Assembly (NCBI RefSeq): GCF_000974985.2
Contig: NZ_LAVA02000090.1
Location: forward strand, 1-64,000
Length of the DNA stretch: 64,000 nucleotides
Reading direction: 5' to 3'
Origin: Streptomyces mangrovisoli
GTDB taxonomy: Bacteria; Actinomycetota; Actinomycetes; Streptomycetales; Streptomycetaceae
A model generated the notes under the pieces. The model was not told the origin of the DNA. It made no database searches and saw only the letters and a program-made list of their open reading frames with translations. Shown piece after piece: positions 57,438 through 64,000 of the stretch (position 1 is its first letter; each line of letters opens with the position of its first letter). A program made the translations under genes and the position numbers.

Positions 57438-58538
57438 TCAGGCGCGCAGGATCGTGCGCACCCCGCTGTTGGACTTCAGGTCGTCGAAGGCCGCGGCGGC
57501 CTCGCCGAGCGGCCGGACCGTGCCGATCAGGTCGTCCATCGGCAGACGGCCCGACAGGTACAGGCGGGCCAGCTTGGGTATGTCGATCTCGCCCACGCTG
57601 GAGCCGTAGTTGCAGCCGAGGACCCGCTTGCCCTGGTCGGCAAGGTCGAACAGGTCGAAGGCGCCGGTGGCCCCGGTGGGGGCCATGCCGACCAGTACCG
57701 CGGCGCCACCCGAGGTGAGCATGGCGGGCAGCGTCTCGATCACCTTGGGGCTGCCAATGGCCTCGAAGGCGTAGTCGGCGCCGCCCAGTTCGTCCCGGCA
57801 CCAGCGCGCGACGTCGGTGGAGGCGCCGTCGAGGGTGTGGGTGGCCCCGAACCGCCGGGCGACGGCGAGGCGTTCGGGCGAGAGGTCCACGGCGACGATC
57901 GGATCGGCACCCACCAGGCTCAGTCCCATCACCACGGACAGCCCCACCCCTCCAGTGCCGATGACGACCGCGGACTCGCCGGGGCGCACCCGCGCGGTGT
58001 TGACGACCGCGCCGACGCCGGTGGTGATGGAGCAGCCGAGCAAGGCCCCGACCTCGAAGGGGAGTTCTGCCGGTACCTTCACCACGGCGGACTCCGGGAC
58101 GACCAGGCGCTCGGTGAACGCGCCCAGTCCCAGGTAGGGCCACACCTCCTTGCCGTCGGCGTCGGTGAAGGGGGTGGTGCCGTCGGGCAGGGTGTTGGCC
58201 ACGGCGGCCGTGCCGGTGCACAGCCACGCCTGGCCGGCCACGCACTTGCGGCAGCGGCGGCACGGCGCGAACCAGGAGAGCACGACGTGGTCGCCGGGCC
58301 GGACGGTGGTGACGCCGGGTCCGACGGAGGTGACCACACCGGCCGCCTCGTGCCCCAGGACGAGGGGTCGGTCGCTGGGCCAGTCACCGGTGAGGATGTG
58401 CAGGTCGGAGTGGCACACCCCGGCCGCGCGCACGTCGATCTCCACCTCGCCGGGCCCGGCCGGCCGGAGCGCGACCTCCCGCTCGGAGAGGCCGGTGGCG
58501 GGGTCGAAGACGATCGCGGGAGCAAGCTTGGACGACAT
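57438..58538 (-). CDS. Zinc-dependent alcohol dehydrogenase (MDR, class III-like)
   Basis: 366 residues. AAGVCHSDLHILTGDWPSDRPLVLGHEAAGVV carries the catalytic zinc Cys and His-Glu; PCRRCRKCVAGQAWLCTGTAAVANTLPDG is the structural zinc with four Cys; GALLGCSITTGVGAVVNTARVRPGESAVVIGTGGVGLSVVMGLSLVGADPIVAVDLSPERLAVARRFG is the NAD fold. The layout matches formaldehyde/NDMA-dependent dehydrogenases. It overlaps the permease by one base (TGATG), so it likely oxidises an alcohol derived from the imported amine or amino acid. The start at 58538 is fixed by the overlap. Confidence 0.9.
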   Translation of the reverse strand: MSSKLAPAIVFDPATGLSEREVALRPAGPGEVEIDVRAAGVCHSDLHILTGDWPSDRPLVLGHEAAGVVTSVGPGVTTVRPGDHVVLSWFAPCRRCRKCVAGQAWLCTGTAAVANTLPDGTTPFTDADGKEVWPYLGLGAFTERLVVPESAVVKVPAELPFEVGALLGCSITTGVGAVVNTARVRPGESAVVIGTGGVGLSVVMGLSLVGADPIVAVDLSPERLAVARRFGATHTLDGASTDVARWCRDELGGADYAFEAIGSPKVIETLPAMLTSGGAAVLVGMAPTGATGAFDLFDLADQGKRVLGCNYGSSVGEIDIPKLARLYLSGRLPMDDLIGTVRPLGEAAAAFDDLKSNSGVRTILRA

Positions 58539-60028
58539 CAGACCGTCTCCATCGTCTCGGCGGCCGGAGCCGCGGCCGGGGCGAGCTTGGTGTGGGGCTT
58601 GGCGACCACGACGTAGCCGAGGCCGATCACGAACAGCGCGGAGAAGACGAGGACCACGGCCCAGACCTGGATCCAGCTGCCGCCGACGGGCGCGAGTTCG
58701 GTGCGGGGCCATGCCACGTTGACGGACTCGAACATCAGCCAGAGCACGGCCAGGACATTGACGACCAGACCCGTCCGGCCCAGGTTCAGCTCACCCGCGG
58801 ACGGCTGCCAGCGGCCGGTCAGCCGGGCGACGAGGGCCACGACGGCGACGTAGAGGAAGATGAAGTAGAACCCGCCGGAGCCGAAGGAGATCAGGGTCGC
58901 CGCGGCGTTGCCGTTCAGGCCGAGCAGCAGTCCGAGCGCCGCGAGCACGGCCGTCACGACCAGCGAGACCCAGGGGATCTGGCGGGGGCCGACGGTGGCG
59001 AGGGTCGGAGAGAACGGCAGCTGCCGGTCCCGGGCGAAGGCGTACACGGCCCGCCCGATGTACGTCTGGATCGAGATCGCGCAGGCGAAGAAGGCCACCA
59101 GCACCACGAGGATGAACGGCTTCTCGGCCCAGTCGCCGAGTCCGCTGGTCACGGCGGTGAAGACGGGGTCGGCGATCTTCCCGGAGACCGCCTGGTCCGG
59201 GTGGGCGAGGGCCAGGGTCACGGCCATTCCGGTGAGCAGGACGGTGAAGGCGACGAACAGGTAGGCGCGTATCAGGGCCCTGGGCACGCTGCGCCGGGGC
59301 TGCTCGGTCTCCTCGGCCACCTGCGTGGTGGCGTCGAACCCGAGGAAGGCCCAGCCCGCCACGGCGAGACAGGTCAGGAACCCGGCCGTGGCGGAGCCGC
59401 CGGAGGCCGTGCTCGCGCCCAGTGTGTGGAAGAGAAGGCCGAAGCCGTTGTGGCGCGCGAAGACCAGCAGCACGAGGCTGACGGCGATGGAGGCGACGCC
59501 CTCGGCGATGATGCCCGCGTCCAGGAAGCGCTTGACCGGGTTGACGCCGAGCAGGTTGATGCCGAGCGCCACGGCGACGAAGACGACGCCGAGCAGGACG
59601 TGGGCGGTGGGCGACATCGCGGCGTCGCTGAAGAGCAGGTACAGCCAGGCGGCGCCCAGATAGGCCACCGTGGTCAGGGAGGCGACGGCCGAGGCGAGGT
59701 AGAGCCAACCCACCAGCCAGCCCTGCCGCGGGCCCGCGAGCCGGCGCACCCACTGGTAGACCCCGCCCGTGACGGGGAACTGGGACGACAGCTCGGCGTA
59801 GACGCAGGCCACCAGCAGCTGCCCGACGAAGGCCGCCACGACCGCCCAGATCCATGAGGCCCCGGAGAACATGAACCCGAGCTGGACGACGGCGTAGATG
59901 CCGACCACGGGCGAGATGGTGGCGAAGCCGATGGCGAAGACGGACCACGCGGAGAGACTGCGTCGCAGCTCTTGCTTGTAGCCGTATTCGGCGAGGTCAC
60001 CGGCGTCGGTGCGGACTTCTGCGTCCAC
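58538..60028 (-). CDS. APC-superfamily amino acid/amine permease
   Basis: 496 residues, 12 helices. LSAWSVFAIGFATISPVVGIYAVVQLGFMFSGASWIWAVVAAFVGQLLVACVYAELSSQFPVTGGVYQWVRRLAGPRQGWLVGWLYL is the APC opening (helices 1-4); later WAFLGFDATTQVAEETEQPRRSVPRALIRAYLF and GPRQIPWVSLVVTAVLAALGLLLGLNGNAAATLISFGSGGFYFIFLY. It imports an amino acid, amine or choline-like compound. The GTG at 60028 follows AGGAG. It is the first gene of the operon with the alcohol dehydrogenase and diverges from the TetR gene. Confidence 0.9.
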   Translation of the reverse strand: MDAEVRTDAGDLAEYGYKQELRRSLSAWSVFAIGFATISPVVGIYAVVQLGFMFSGASWIWAVVAAFVGQLLVACVYAELSSQFPVTGGVYQWVRRLAGPRQGWLVGWLYLASAVASLTTVAYLGAAWLYLLFSDAAMSPTAHVLLGVVFVAVALGINLLGVNPVKRFLDAGIIAEGVASIAVSLVLLVFARHNGFGLLFHTLGASTASGGSATAGFLTCLAVAGWAFLGFDATTQVAEETEQPRRSVPRALIRAYLFVAFTVLLTGMAVTLALAHPDQAVSGKIADPVFTAVTSGLGDWAEKPFILVVLVAFFACAISIQTYIGRAVYAFARDRQLPFSPTLATVGPRQIPWVSLVVTAVLAALGLLLGLNGNAAATLISFGSGGFYFIFLYVAVVALVARLTGRWQPSAGELNLGRTGLVVNVLAVLWLMFESVNVAWPRTELAPVGGSWIQVWAVVLVFSALFVIGLGYVVVAKPHTKLAPAAAPAAETMETV

Positions 60029-60150
60029 GGGGGTCTCCTGACAAAGGTGCGGGCCGAATCCGCCGCCGGCCGAGGCGGCTGCGGGGGGATCCGGGCATTC
60101 GACGACAGGGTCTGCGGTCCGCCGGCTCGGCGAGGGCCGGGACCGGGGCG

Positions 60151-60195
60151 TTATTGGTCGCATGAACAATTGCTTATTGGCTGCACACTCAATAA
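60151..60195. promoter_or_regulatory. Two TetR operators, TTATTG-N10-CAATNN
   Basis: Site 1: TTATTG (60151-60156), N10, CAATTG (60167-60172). Site 2: TTATTG (60174-60179), N10, CAATAA (60190-60195). Both have the same geometry and lie 23 bases apart between the divergent permease operon and the TetR gene. Confidence 0.8.
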
Positions 60196-60205
60196 CATTC
60201 GGCCC

Positions 60206-60853
60206 ATGACGTCAAGAGCCACGGTCAAGCGCGTGCGCAAAGCCCCCGCCGAACGGCGCAGCGAGATCGTCGCTTCGGCGGCGACGCTCGGACTGACCGA
60301 GGGGCTGGAGTGCATCACCCTGCGCCGGGTCGCCGACGAGCTCGGCGTGCGGCCGGGGCTGGTCAGCCACTACTTCCCCGTCGCCGAGGAACTCGTGGCC
60401 GAGGCGTTCGCCGACGCCACCACCGACGAGCTCGACGGACTGCTCCCGAGCGATGCCGGAGCACACGACGACGGGGGGGTGCTGGGCATGCTGCGCCGGT
60501 TCCTGGCCCTGACATCGGGCGAGGAGTTCGACGACATCAGCCGGCTGTGGCTCAACGCCCGCCACCTGGCCCGCTATCGCCCGCTCCTGCACGAACAGGT
60601 GGTACGGCAGGAGCTCCTTTGGTGCCGCCGCATCGAGGCGATGATCGACCAGGGAGTACGGTCGGGTGCGTTCACCTGCGCCGACCCCTGGGCCGCCGCC
60701 GTACGCATCCTCGTCGCCGTCGACGGCACCAGCGCGTACATCAACACCAGCCTCCAGCAGCGCCTGGCGCCGATCCGCGACGTGGTACGCACAGTGATGG
60801 AGACCGAGCTGGGCCTGACCGCGGGCACCTTGTCACCGGCCGCCGGAGACTGA
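60206..60853 (+). CDS. TetR-family repressor of the permease/ADH operon
   Basis: 215 residues. The HTH is EIVASAATLGLTEGLECITLRRVADELGVRPGLVSHYFPVAEELVAEAF (about residues 19-68). The helical C-terminal domain binds ligand. There is no ribosome site before the ATG at 60206, and the two operators end 10 bases upstream of it, so the gene is probably leaderless and autorepressed. Its divergent position and the paired operators imply control of the APC permease-ADH operon. Confidence 0.88.
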   Translation: MTSRATVKRVRKAPAERRSEIVASAATLGLTEGLECITLRRVADELGVRPGLVSHYFPVAEELVAEAFADATTDELDGLLPSDAGAHDDGGVLGMLRRFLALTSGEEFDDISRLWLNARHLARYRPLLHEQVVRQELLWCRRIEAMIDQGVRSGAFTCADPWAAAVRILVAVDGTSAYINTSLQQRLAPIRDVVRTVMETELGLTAGTLSPAAGD

Positions 60854-60879
60854 GCGCGTCCGGACAGGGGCGGGAACGC

Positions 60880-61950
60880 TCAGCCACCGTCCACGAGGCC
60901 GTCCAGGCCGTGCGCGCGGGCACCCAGCACCCGCCGCGACACGGCAGCCTCCGTCGGCCCGGTGCACACGTCGCCGCCGGGGCCCACGACACGGGAGGCG
61001 GCCGCACGACCGGCATCGGCCATCACCAGATCCGCGTTGATCGCCGCGGCCGCCCCCACTCCGGCGGCCATGGCCTGCGGAACACCCGCCAGCACGTCGC
61101 TGACGTTGCCCGCCGCCCACACCCCCGCGACCCCGGTGAAGCCGGAGCCGTCCACCACCACCTGCTCGCCGATCCCCATCGGGTGCTCCCGCACCGTCAG
61201 GCCCAGCCCGTCGAGGAAATCGGCGCGCGCCACGAACCGCGGGGCCACCACCAGCTCCTCCACCGGCACCACCACGCCCGACACCAGCCGCATCCCCGCC
61301 AGCCTGTCCTTCTCCTCGTCGACCACGAGACGTTCGACCGCGCCCTCGACCACGCTCACGCCCAACCCGGCCAGTTGCTCCCACTGCTCCTCGGTCGGCT
61401 CCGCGCCCTCGTGCAGGAACAGGGTGACGTCCTTGGACAACTGCCGGAACAGCAGCGCCTGATGGACGCTGCCGAGCACCCCGATCGCGCGGTCGCGGAC
61501 CTCCCACCCATGGCAGTACACGCAGTGCAGGACATCGCGCCCCCATCGCTCGGCCAGGCCCGGCAGCTCCGGCAGTTCATCGACCAGCCCCGTCGTCACC
61601 AGCACCCGCCGCGCCCGCACCCGCTGCCCGTCCTCGGTGGCCACCGAGAACTCCTCGCCGTCCCGGCGCACGTGCGCGACGCGGCCGGAGACGACACGGC
61701 CGCCGAAGGCAGCAACCTCCTCACGCCCCAGGCGCAACAGCTCCAGCGGCGAGACGCCCTCCCGTCCCAGGACACCGTGCGCACCGACGTCGACGGCCGG
61801 AGCGTTGCGCGGCTCACCCGAATCGATCACCAGCACCGACCGCCGCACCCGGCCCAGGGTCAGCGCGGCCGACAGACCCGCCGCGCCACCCCCGACCACC
61901 ACGACGTCCCAGCACGTTCCGTCCCTCTGCGTCATCGCTCGCTCGCCCAT
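60880..61950 (-). CDS. Thioredoxin-reductase-like flavoprotein
   Basis: 356 residues from the ATG at 61950. The FAD loop is VVVVGGGAAGLSAALTLGRVRRSVLVIDSG; CVYCHGWEVRDRAIGVLGSV carries the redox CxxC of the thioredoxin-reductase family and the NAD(P) loop; TGVAGVWAAGNVSDVLAGVPQAMAAGVGAAAAINADLV is the late FAD block. It is about the size of TrxB-like proteins. A partner thioredoxin was not found here. The C-terminus carries about 30 extra residues. It lies convergent to the TetR gene. Confidence 0.85.
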   Translation of the reverse strand: MGERAMTQRDGTCWDVVVVGGGAAGLSAALTLGRVRRSVLVIDSGEPRNAPAVDVGAHGVLGREGVSPLELLRLGREEVAAFGGRVVSGRVAHVRRDGEEFSVATEDGQRVRARRVLVTTGLVDELPELPGLAERWGRDVLHCVYCHGWEVRDRAIGVLGSVHQALLFRQLSKDVTLFLHEGAEPTEEQWEQLAGLGVSVVEGAVERLVVDEEKDRLAGMRLVSGVVVPVEELVVAPRFVARADFLDGLGLTVREHPMGIGEQVVVDGSGFTGVAGVWAAGNVSDVLAGVPQAMAAGVGAAAAINADLVMADAGRAAASRVVGPGGDVCTGPTEAAVSRRVLGARAHGLDGLVDGG

Positions 61951-61977
61951 GCCCCCACCGTGCGGCCGGCGACGCCA

Positions 61978-62008
61978 TTCCGGCAAAGCAACATGCCGTT
62001 TCGGCAAA
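61978..62008. promoter_or_regulatory. Direct repeats and dyad upstream of the flavoprotein
   Basis: TTCCGGCAAA (61978-61987) and TTTCGGCAAA (61999-62008) are direct repeats 21 bases apart; TGCCG-TTT-CGGCA (61994-62006) forms a dyad. Likely an operator for an unidentified regulator; the position is about 28-58 bases upstream of the flavoprotein start. Confidence 0.45.
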
Positions 62009-62053
62009 ATGCTCGATCACGGATGCCTGCGGACCGTCGGCGCGGGTGAGGAG

Positions 62054-62656
62054 TCAGAGAAGATCCCGCCAGAAGGGAGCCGTCGCCCGGGGGCTCCAGG
62101 TCTCATCGACCTCGCCCCGCGCCTCGTCGAACTCCTGGTGCATGTAGTCGACCAGGTCCAGCCCGTAGTAGATGATGTCGGTCTGCCACATCGAGAGCAC
62201 GGGATGTCCGAAGCCTCCCCGACCGGCGGGCAGGTACCGGTGGGCGTACACGGGCACCAGCACCGGCACTTGGCGCAGGTGATGCCGGGCCGTATCCAGC
62301 GCCGCGGCCCTGTCAGCCGGACGCGCACCCCAGCCGTCGTACCAGAACGCGTTGCGCTCGACATCGAGCAGAACACCCTCGACCGGCCAGTCGAGCTGCC
62401 GTCGTACGCTGTCCAGGTCGCCGCCGCGCCATTCCGGCCAGGGCCTGGACCAGGTCTGCCCGTCCTCGGGAGGCACGTTGACCGGAAGACCCGCCGCGAG
62501 GAACGCCCGGTGATCGTCCGCGAACTCGAAGCCGTACTCGCGCTCGATGCGCTCGAACTCGGCGTCCGTCAGCCCCGGTTCGAACTCATAGAGACCTGTC
62601 TCCGCCAGACGACGTGCGGCCACCGCACCCAGACGCGTTCCCTCGAAGCTGATCAC
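62054..62656 (-). CDS. SUKH (SMI1/KNR4)-like protein
   Basis: 200 residues. LTDAEFERIEREYGFEFADDHRAFLAAGLPVN is the SUKH helix-strand start, followed by WPVEGVLLDVERNAFWYDGWG, HHLRQVPVLVPVYAHRYLPAG and HPVLSMWQTDIIYYGLDLVDYM. SUKH proteins include immunity proteins for polymorphic toxins and many stand-alone cytosolic proteins. No toxin gene is adjacent, so an immunity role is not supported here. The GTG at 62656 lacks a clear ribosome site. Confidence 0.8.
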   Translation of the reverse strand: MISFEGTRLGAVAARRLAETGLYEFEPGLTDAEFERIEREYGFEFADDHRAFLAAGLPVNVPPEDGQTWSRPWPEWRGGDLDSVRRQLDWPVEGVLLDVERNAFWYDGWGARPADRAAALDTARHHLRQVPVLVPVYAHRYLPAGRGGFGHPVLSMWQTDIIYYGLDLVDYMHQEFDEARGEVDETWSPRATAPFWRDLL

Positions 62657-62733
62657 CGCCGCACGCTAGCGCCCACCGTGGCCCTCCGTCATCCGAGTTC
62701 CGCGCCTTCCTTCTCCGGGTGCCGGTGCGGACG

Positions 62734-64000
62734 TCAGTAGCCGGTGCCGCGCTTGACCTGGGCCCGCTCGTGCCCGTGCGTCGCGCCCTTGGCGTCCAAG
62801 GTGCTGCACGCGTCGGCGATGTCCTGGCTCAGGCGGTCGATCTGCTCGCGGCTCAGGGTCTCCTTGACCAGGGCACGCATGATCTTCACCCGCTCCGCGT
62901 TGGGCGGGAGCGTGTACGCCGGCACCATCCAGCTCCGCTCCGCCGAGAGCTGCCAGGCGACATCGGACTCGTCGTAGGCGTGGTCACCGACGAGGCGGAA
63001 GGCGACCAGCGGCAGTTGCTCGAGGTCGCTGCCGATCACTTCGAAGCGGCCGCTGTCGCGCAGGTTGTCCGCCAGGGCCCGGGCGTTCTCCTGCATCGTC
63101 TTCATGACGTAGGTGTAACCCTGACGGCCGAGGCGTACGAAGTTGTAGTACTGCGCGAGCACCATCGACGCACCGGTGGAGAAGTTCAGGGTGAACGTCG
63201 CGTCGGTCTTGCCCAGGTAGTTCTCGTAGAAGACGAGGTCCTTGGCCAGGTCGGACTCCTCGCGGAAGACCAGCCAGCCGATGCCGGGGTAGACCAGGCC
63301 GTACTTGTGGCCCGAGACGTTGATGGAACGGACCTGTTCGAGCCGGAAGTCCCATTTCGAGTCCGGGTAGAGGAAGGGCCACACGAAGGCGCCGCTGGCT
63401 CCGTCGACATGGATCGGGATGTCGAGGTCCCGCTCCTTGCGGACGTCCCGCAGGAGCTTGTCGATCCCGACGACGTCGTCCTTGTGGCCCGTGAACGTGG
63501 TGCCGAGGACGGCGACGACGCCGATCGTGTTCTCGTCGAGGTGGGGTGCCACGTCCTCGGGGCCGATCGTGTACTTGCCCTCGGACAGCGGTACGATCCG
63601 CGGCTCGACGTCGAAGTAGCGGCAGAACTTCTCCCATACGACGTGGACGTCTCCCCCGAAGATCAGGTTGGGCCGGTCGGTGGACAGACCGGCCGCCTGG
63701 CGGCGCTCGCGCCACTTCCACTTCAGCGACAGCGCGCCGAGCATGATCGCCTCGGACGATCCCTGGGTCCGGCAGCCGGCTGTCGGGCCCGGAGCGTGGA
63801 AGAGGTCGGCCAGCATGCGCACGCATCGCTGCTCGATCTCGGCGGAGATGGGGTACTCCGCGTGGTCGATGAAGTTGCGGTGGAGGTTTTCGGCGATCAG
63901 CCGTTGCGCCTCCGGCTCCATCCACGTGGTGACGAACGTGGCGAGATTCCGCTGCGGATCACCCTCCATGGCGAGATCCACGTCCACGAGCCGCATGGCG
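62734..64000 (-). CDS. gadB: Glutamate decarboxylase, N-terminal part cut by the window edge
   Basis: The visible part contains LATFVTTWMEPEAQRLIAENLHRNFIDHAEYP, GCRTQGSSEAIMLGALSLKWKW, INVSGHKYGLVYPGIGWLVFREE (the PLP-binding Lys in SGHKYG) and a C-terminal DSDVAWQLSAERSWMVPAYTLPPN. It is a class II PLP decarboxylase of the GadB type, converting glutamate to GABA. The frame remains open at the left-of-start edge (minus strand), and the coding signature continues to 64000, so the gene starts beyond the window; an ATG at 63996 is internal. Last gene on the right. Confidence 0.9.
   Translation of the reverse strand, partial: AMRLVDVDLAMEGDPQRNLATFVTTWMEPEAQRLIAENLHRNFIDHAEYPISAEIEQRCVRMLADLFHAPGPTAGCRTQGSSEAIMLGALSLKWKWRERRQAAGLSTDRPNLIFGGDVHVVWEKFCRYFDVEPRIVPLSEGKYTIGPEDVAPHLDENTIGVVAVLGTTFTGHKDDVVGIDKLLRDVRKERDLDIPIHVDGASGAFVWPFLYPDSKWDFRLEQVRSINVSGHKYGLVYPGIGWLVFREESDLAKDLVFYENYLGKTDATFTLNFSTGASMVLAQYYNFVRLGRQGYTYVMKTMQENARALADNLRDSGRFEVIGSDLEQLPLVAFRLVGDHAYDESDVAWQLSAERSWMVPAYTLPPNAERVKIMRALVKETLSREQIDRLSQDIADACSTLDAKGATHGHERAQVKRGTGY

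Noticed and set aside
62054..62656. Toxin-immunity locus around the SUKH protein
   Set aside because: No polymorphic toxin or secretion gene is adjacent.

Overview
The window is about 64 kb of very GC-rich actinobacterial chromosome, almost certainly Streptomyces or a close relative. The signs are strong G/C bias at third codon positions, frequent GTG starts, GTGA/ATGA gene overlaps, mycothiol-type PIG-L and Acg-type nitroreductase genes, TDT transporters, a secreted GH6/GH16 pair under a LacI regulator, and many TetR/GntR/MarR/PadR/PucR regulators. No integrase, transposase, CRISPR array or antibiotic cluster was found. The content looks like variable chromosome arm: small catabolic modules, stress genes, conserved hypotheticals and several decaying genes.

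Left part (0-12 kb): a stress-like group (Acg nitroreductase, CBS-pair protein, frameshifted UspA remnant, DUF6325 and SHOCT proteins). It is followed by single genes (GNAT, APH-like phosphotransferase, P-loop kinase, double VOC protein, metallo-beta-lactamase-fold lactonase), an initiator tRNA with an odd T-arm and a strong terminator, a DUF4291 protein, and a divergent TetR/zinc-alcohol-dehydrogenase pair with an obvious operator. A hypothetical gene ends in what may be an insertion-sequence scar, next to a PadR regulator with a palindromic operator.

12-28 kb: pntA-pntB (proton-translocating transhydrogenase), a PIG-L deacetylase, a GlxA-type regulator, and two convergent TDT-family transporters, one fused to an N-terminal DUF488 domain. 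Next is a SucA-like 2-oxoglutarate dehydrogenase E1 gene broken by one in-frame TAG at a normally Lys position. A MarR-DUF6884 overlapping pair, a second APH-like gene and a GNAT gene with a probable leaderless promoter follow.

28-39 kb: a catabolic locus made of hyuA-hyuB (hydantoinase/oxoprolinase) facing a convergent set of an MFS transporter, a second HyuA-like protein, a DUF917 protein and a PucR-type regulator. Between the HyuA-like and DUF917 genes lies an array of 31-32 bp repeats. Most copies carry an ATG and the first codons of the DUF917 gene, as if a translation start site had been amplified.

39-51.7 kb: HEAT-like protein, secreted beta-propeller, TPR/membrane protein, a folD fragment, a C70/AvrRpt2-like cysteine protease preceded by a stand-alone copy of its N-terminal domain, an alpha/beta hydrolase with a possible 17-codon upstream ORF, a GH25/DUF1906-like protein, and a membrane protein with no ordinary start codon that may be frameshifted from the ORF before it. 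A glucan module follows: a LacI/CebR-like regulator, a GH16 beta-glucanase and a GH6 cellulase, each with a TGGRAG-type palindrome upstream.

51.7-64 kb: an acyl-CoA dehydrogenase; a GntR regulator with a family III CoA-transferase and a divergent glutaryl-CoA dehydrogenase (a probable glutarate module); an APC permease-alcohol dehydrogenase operon divergent from a TetR gene with two matching operators; a thioredoxin-reductase-like flavoprotein; a SUKH protein; and a glutamate decarboxylase cut by the window edge.
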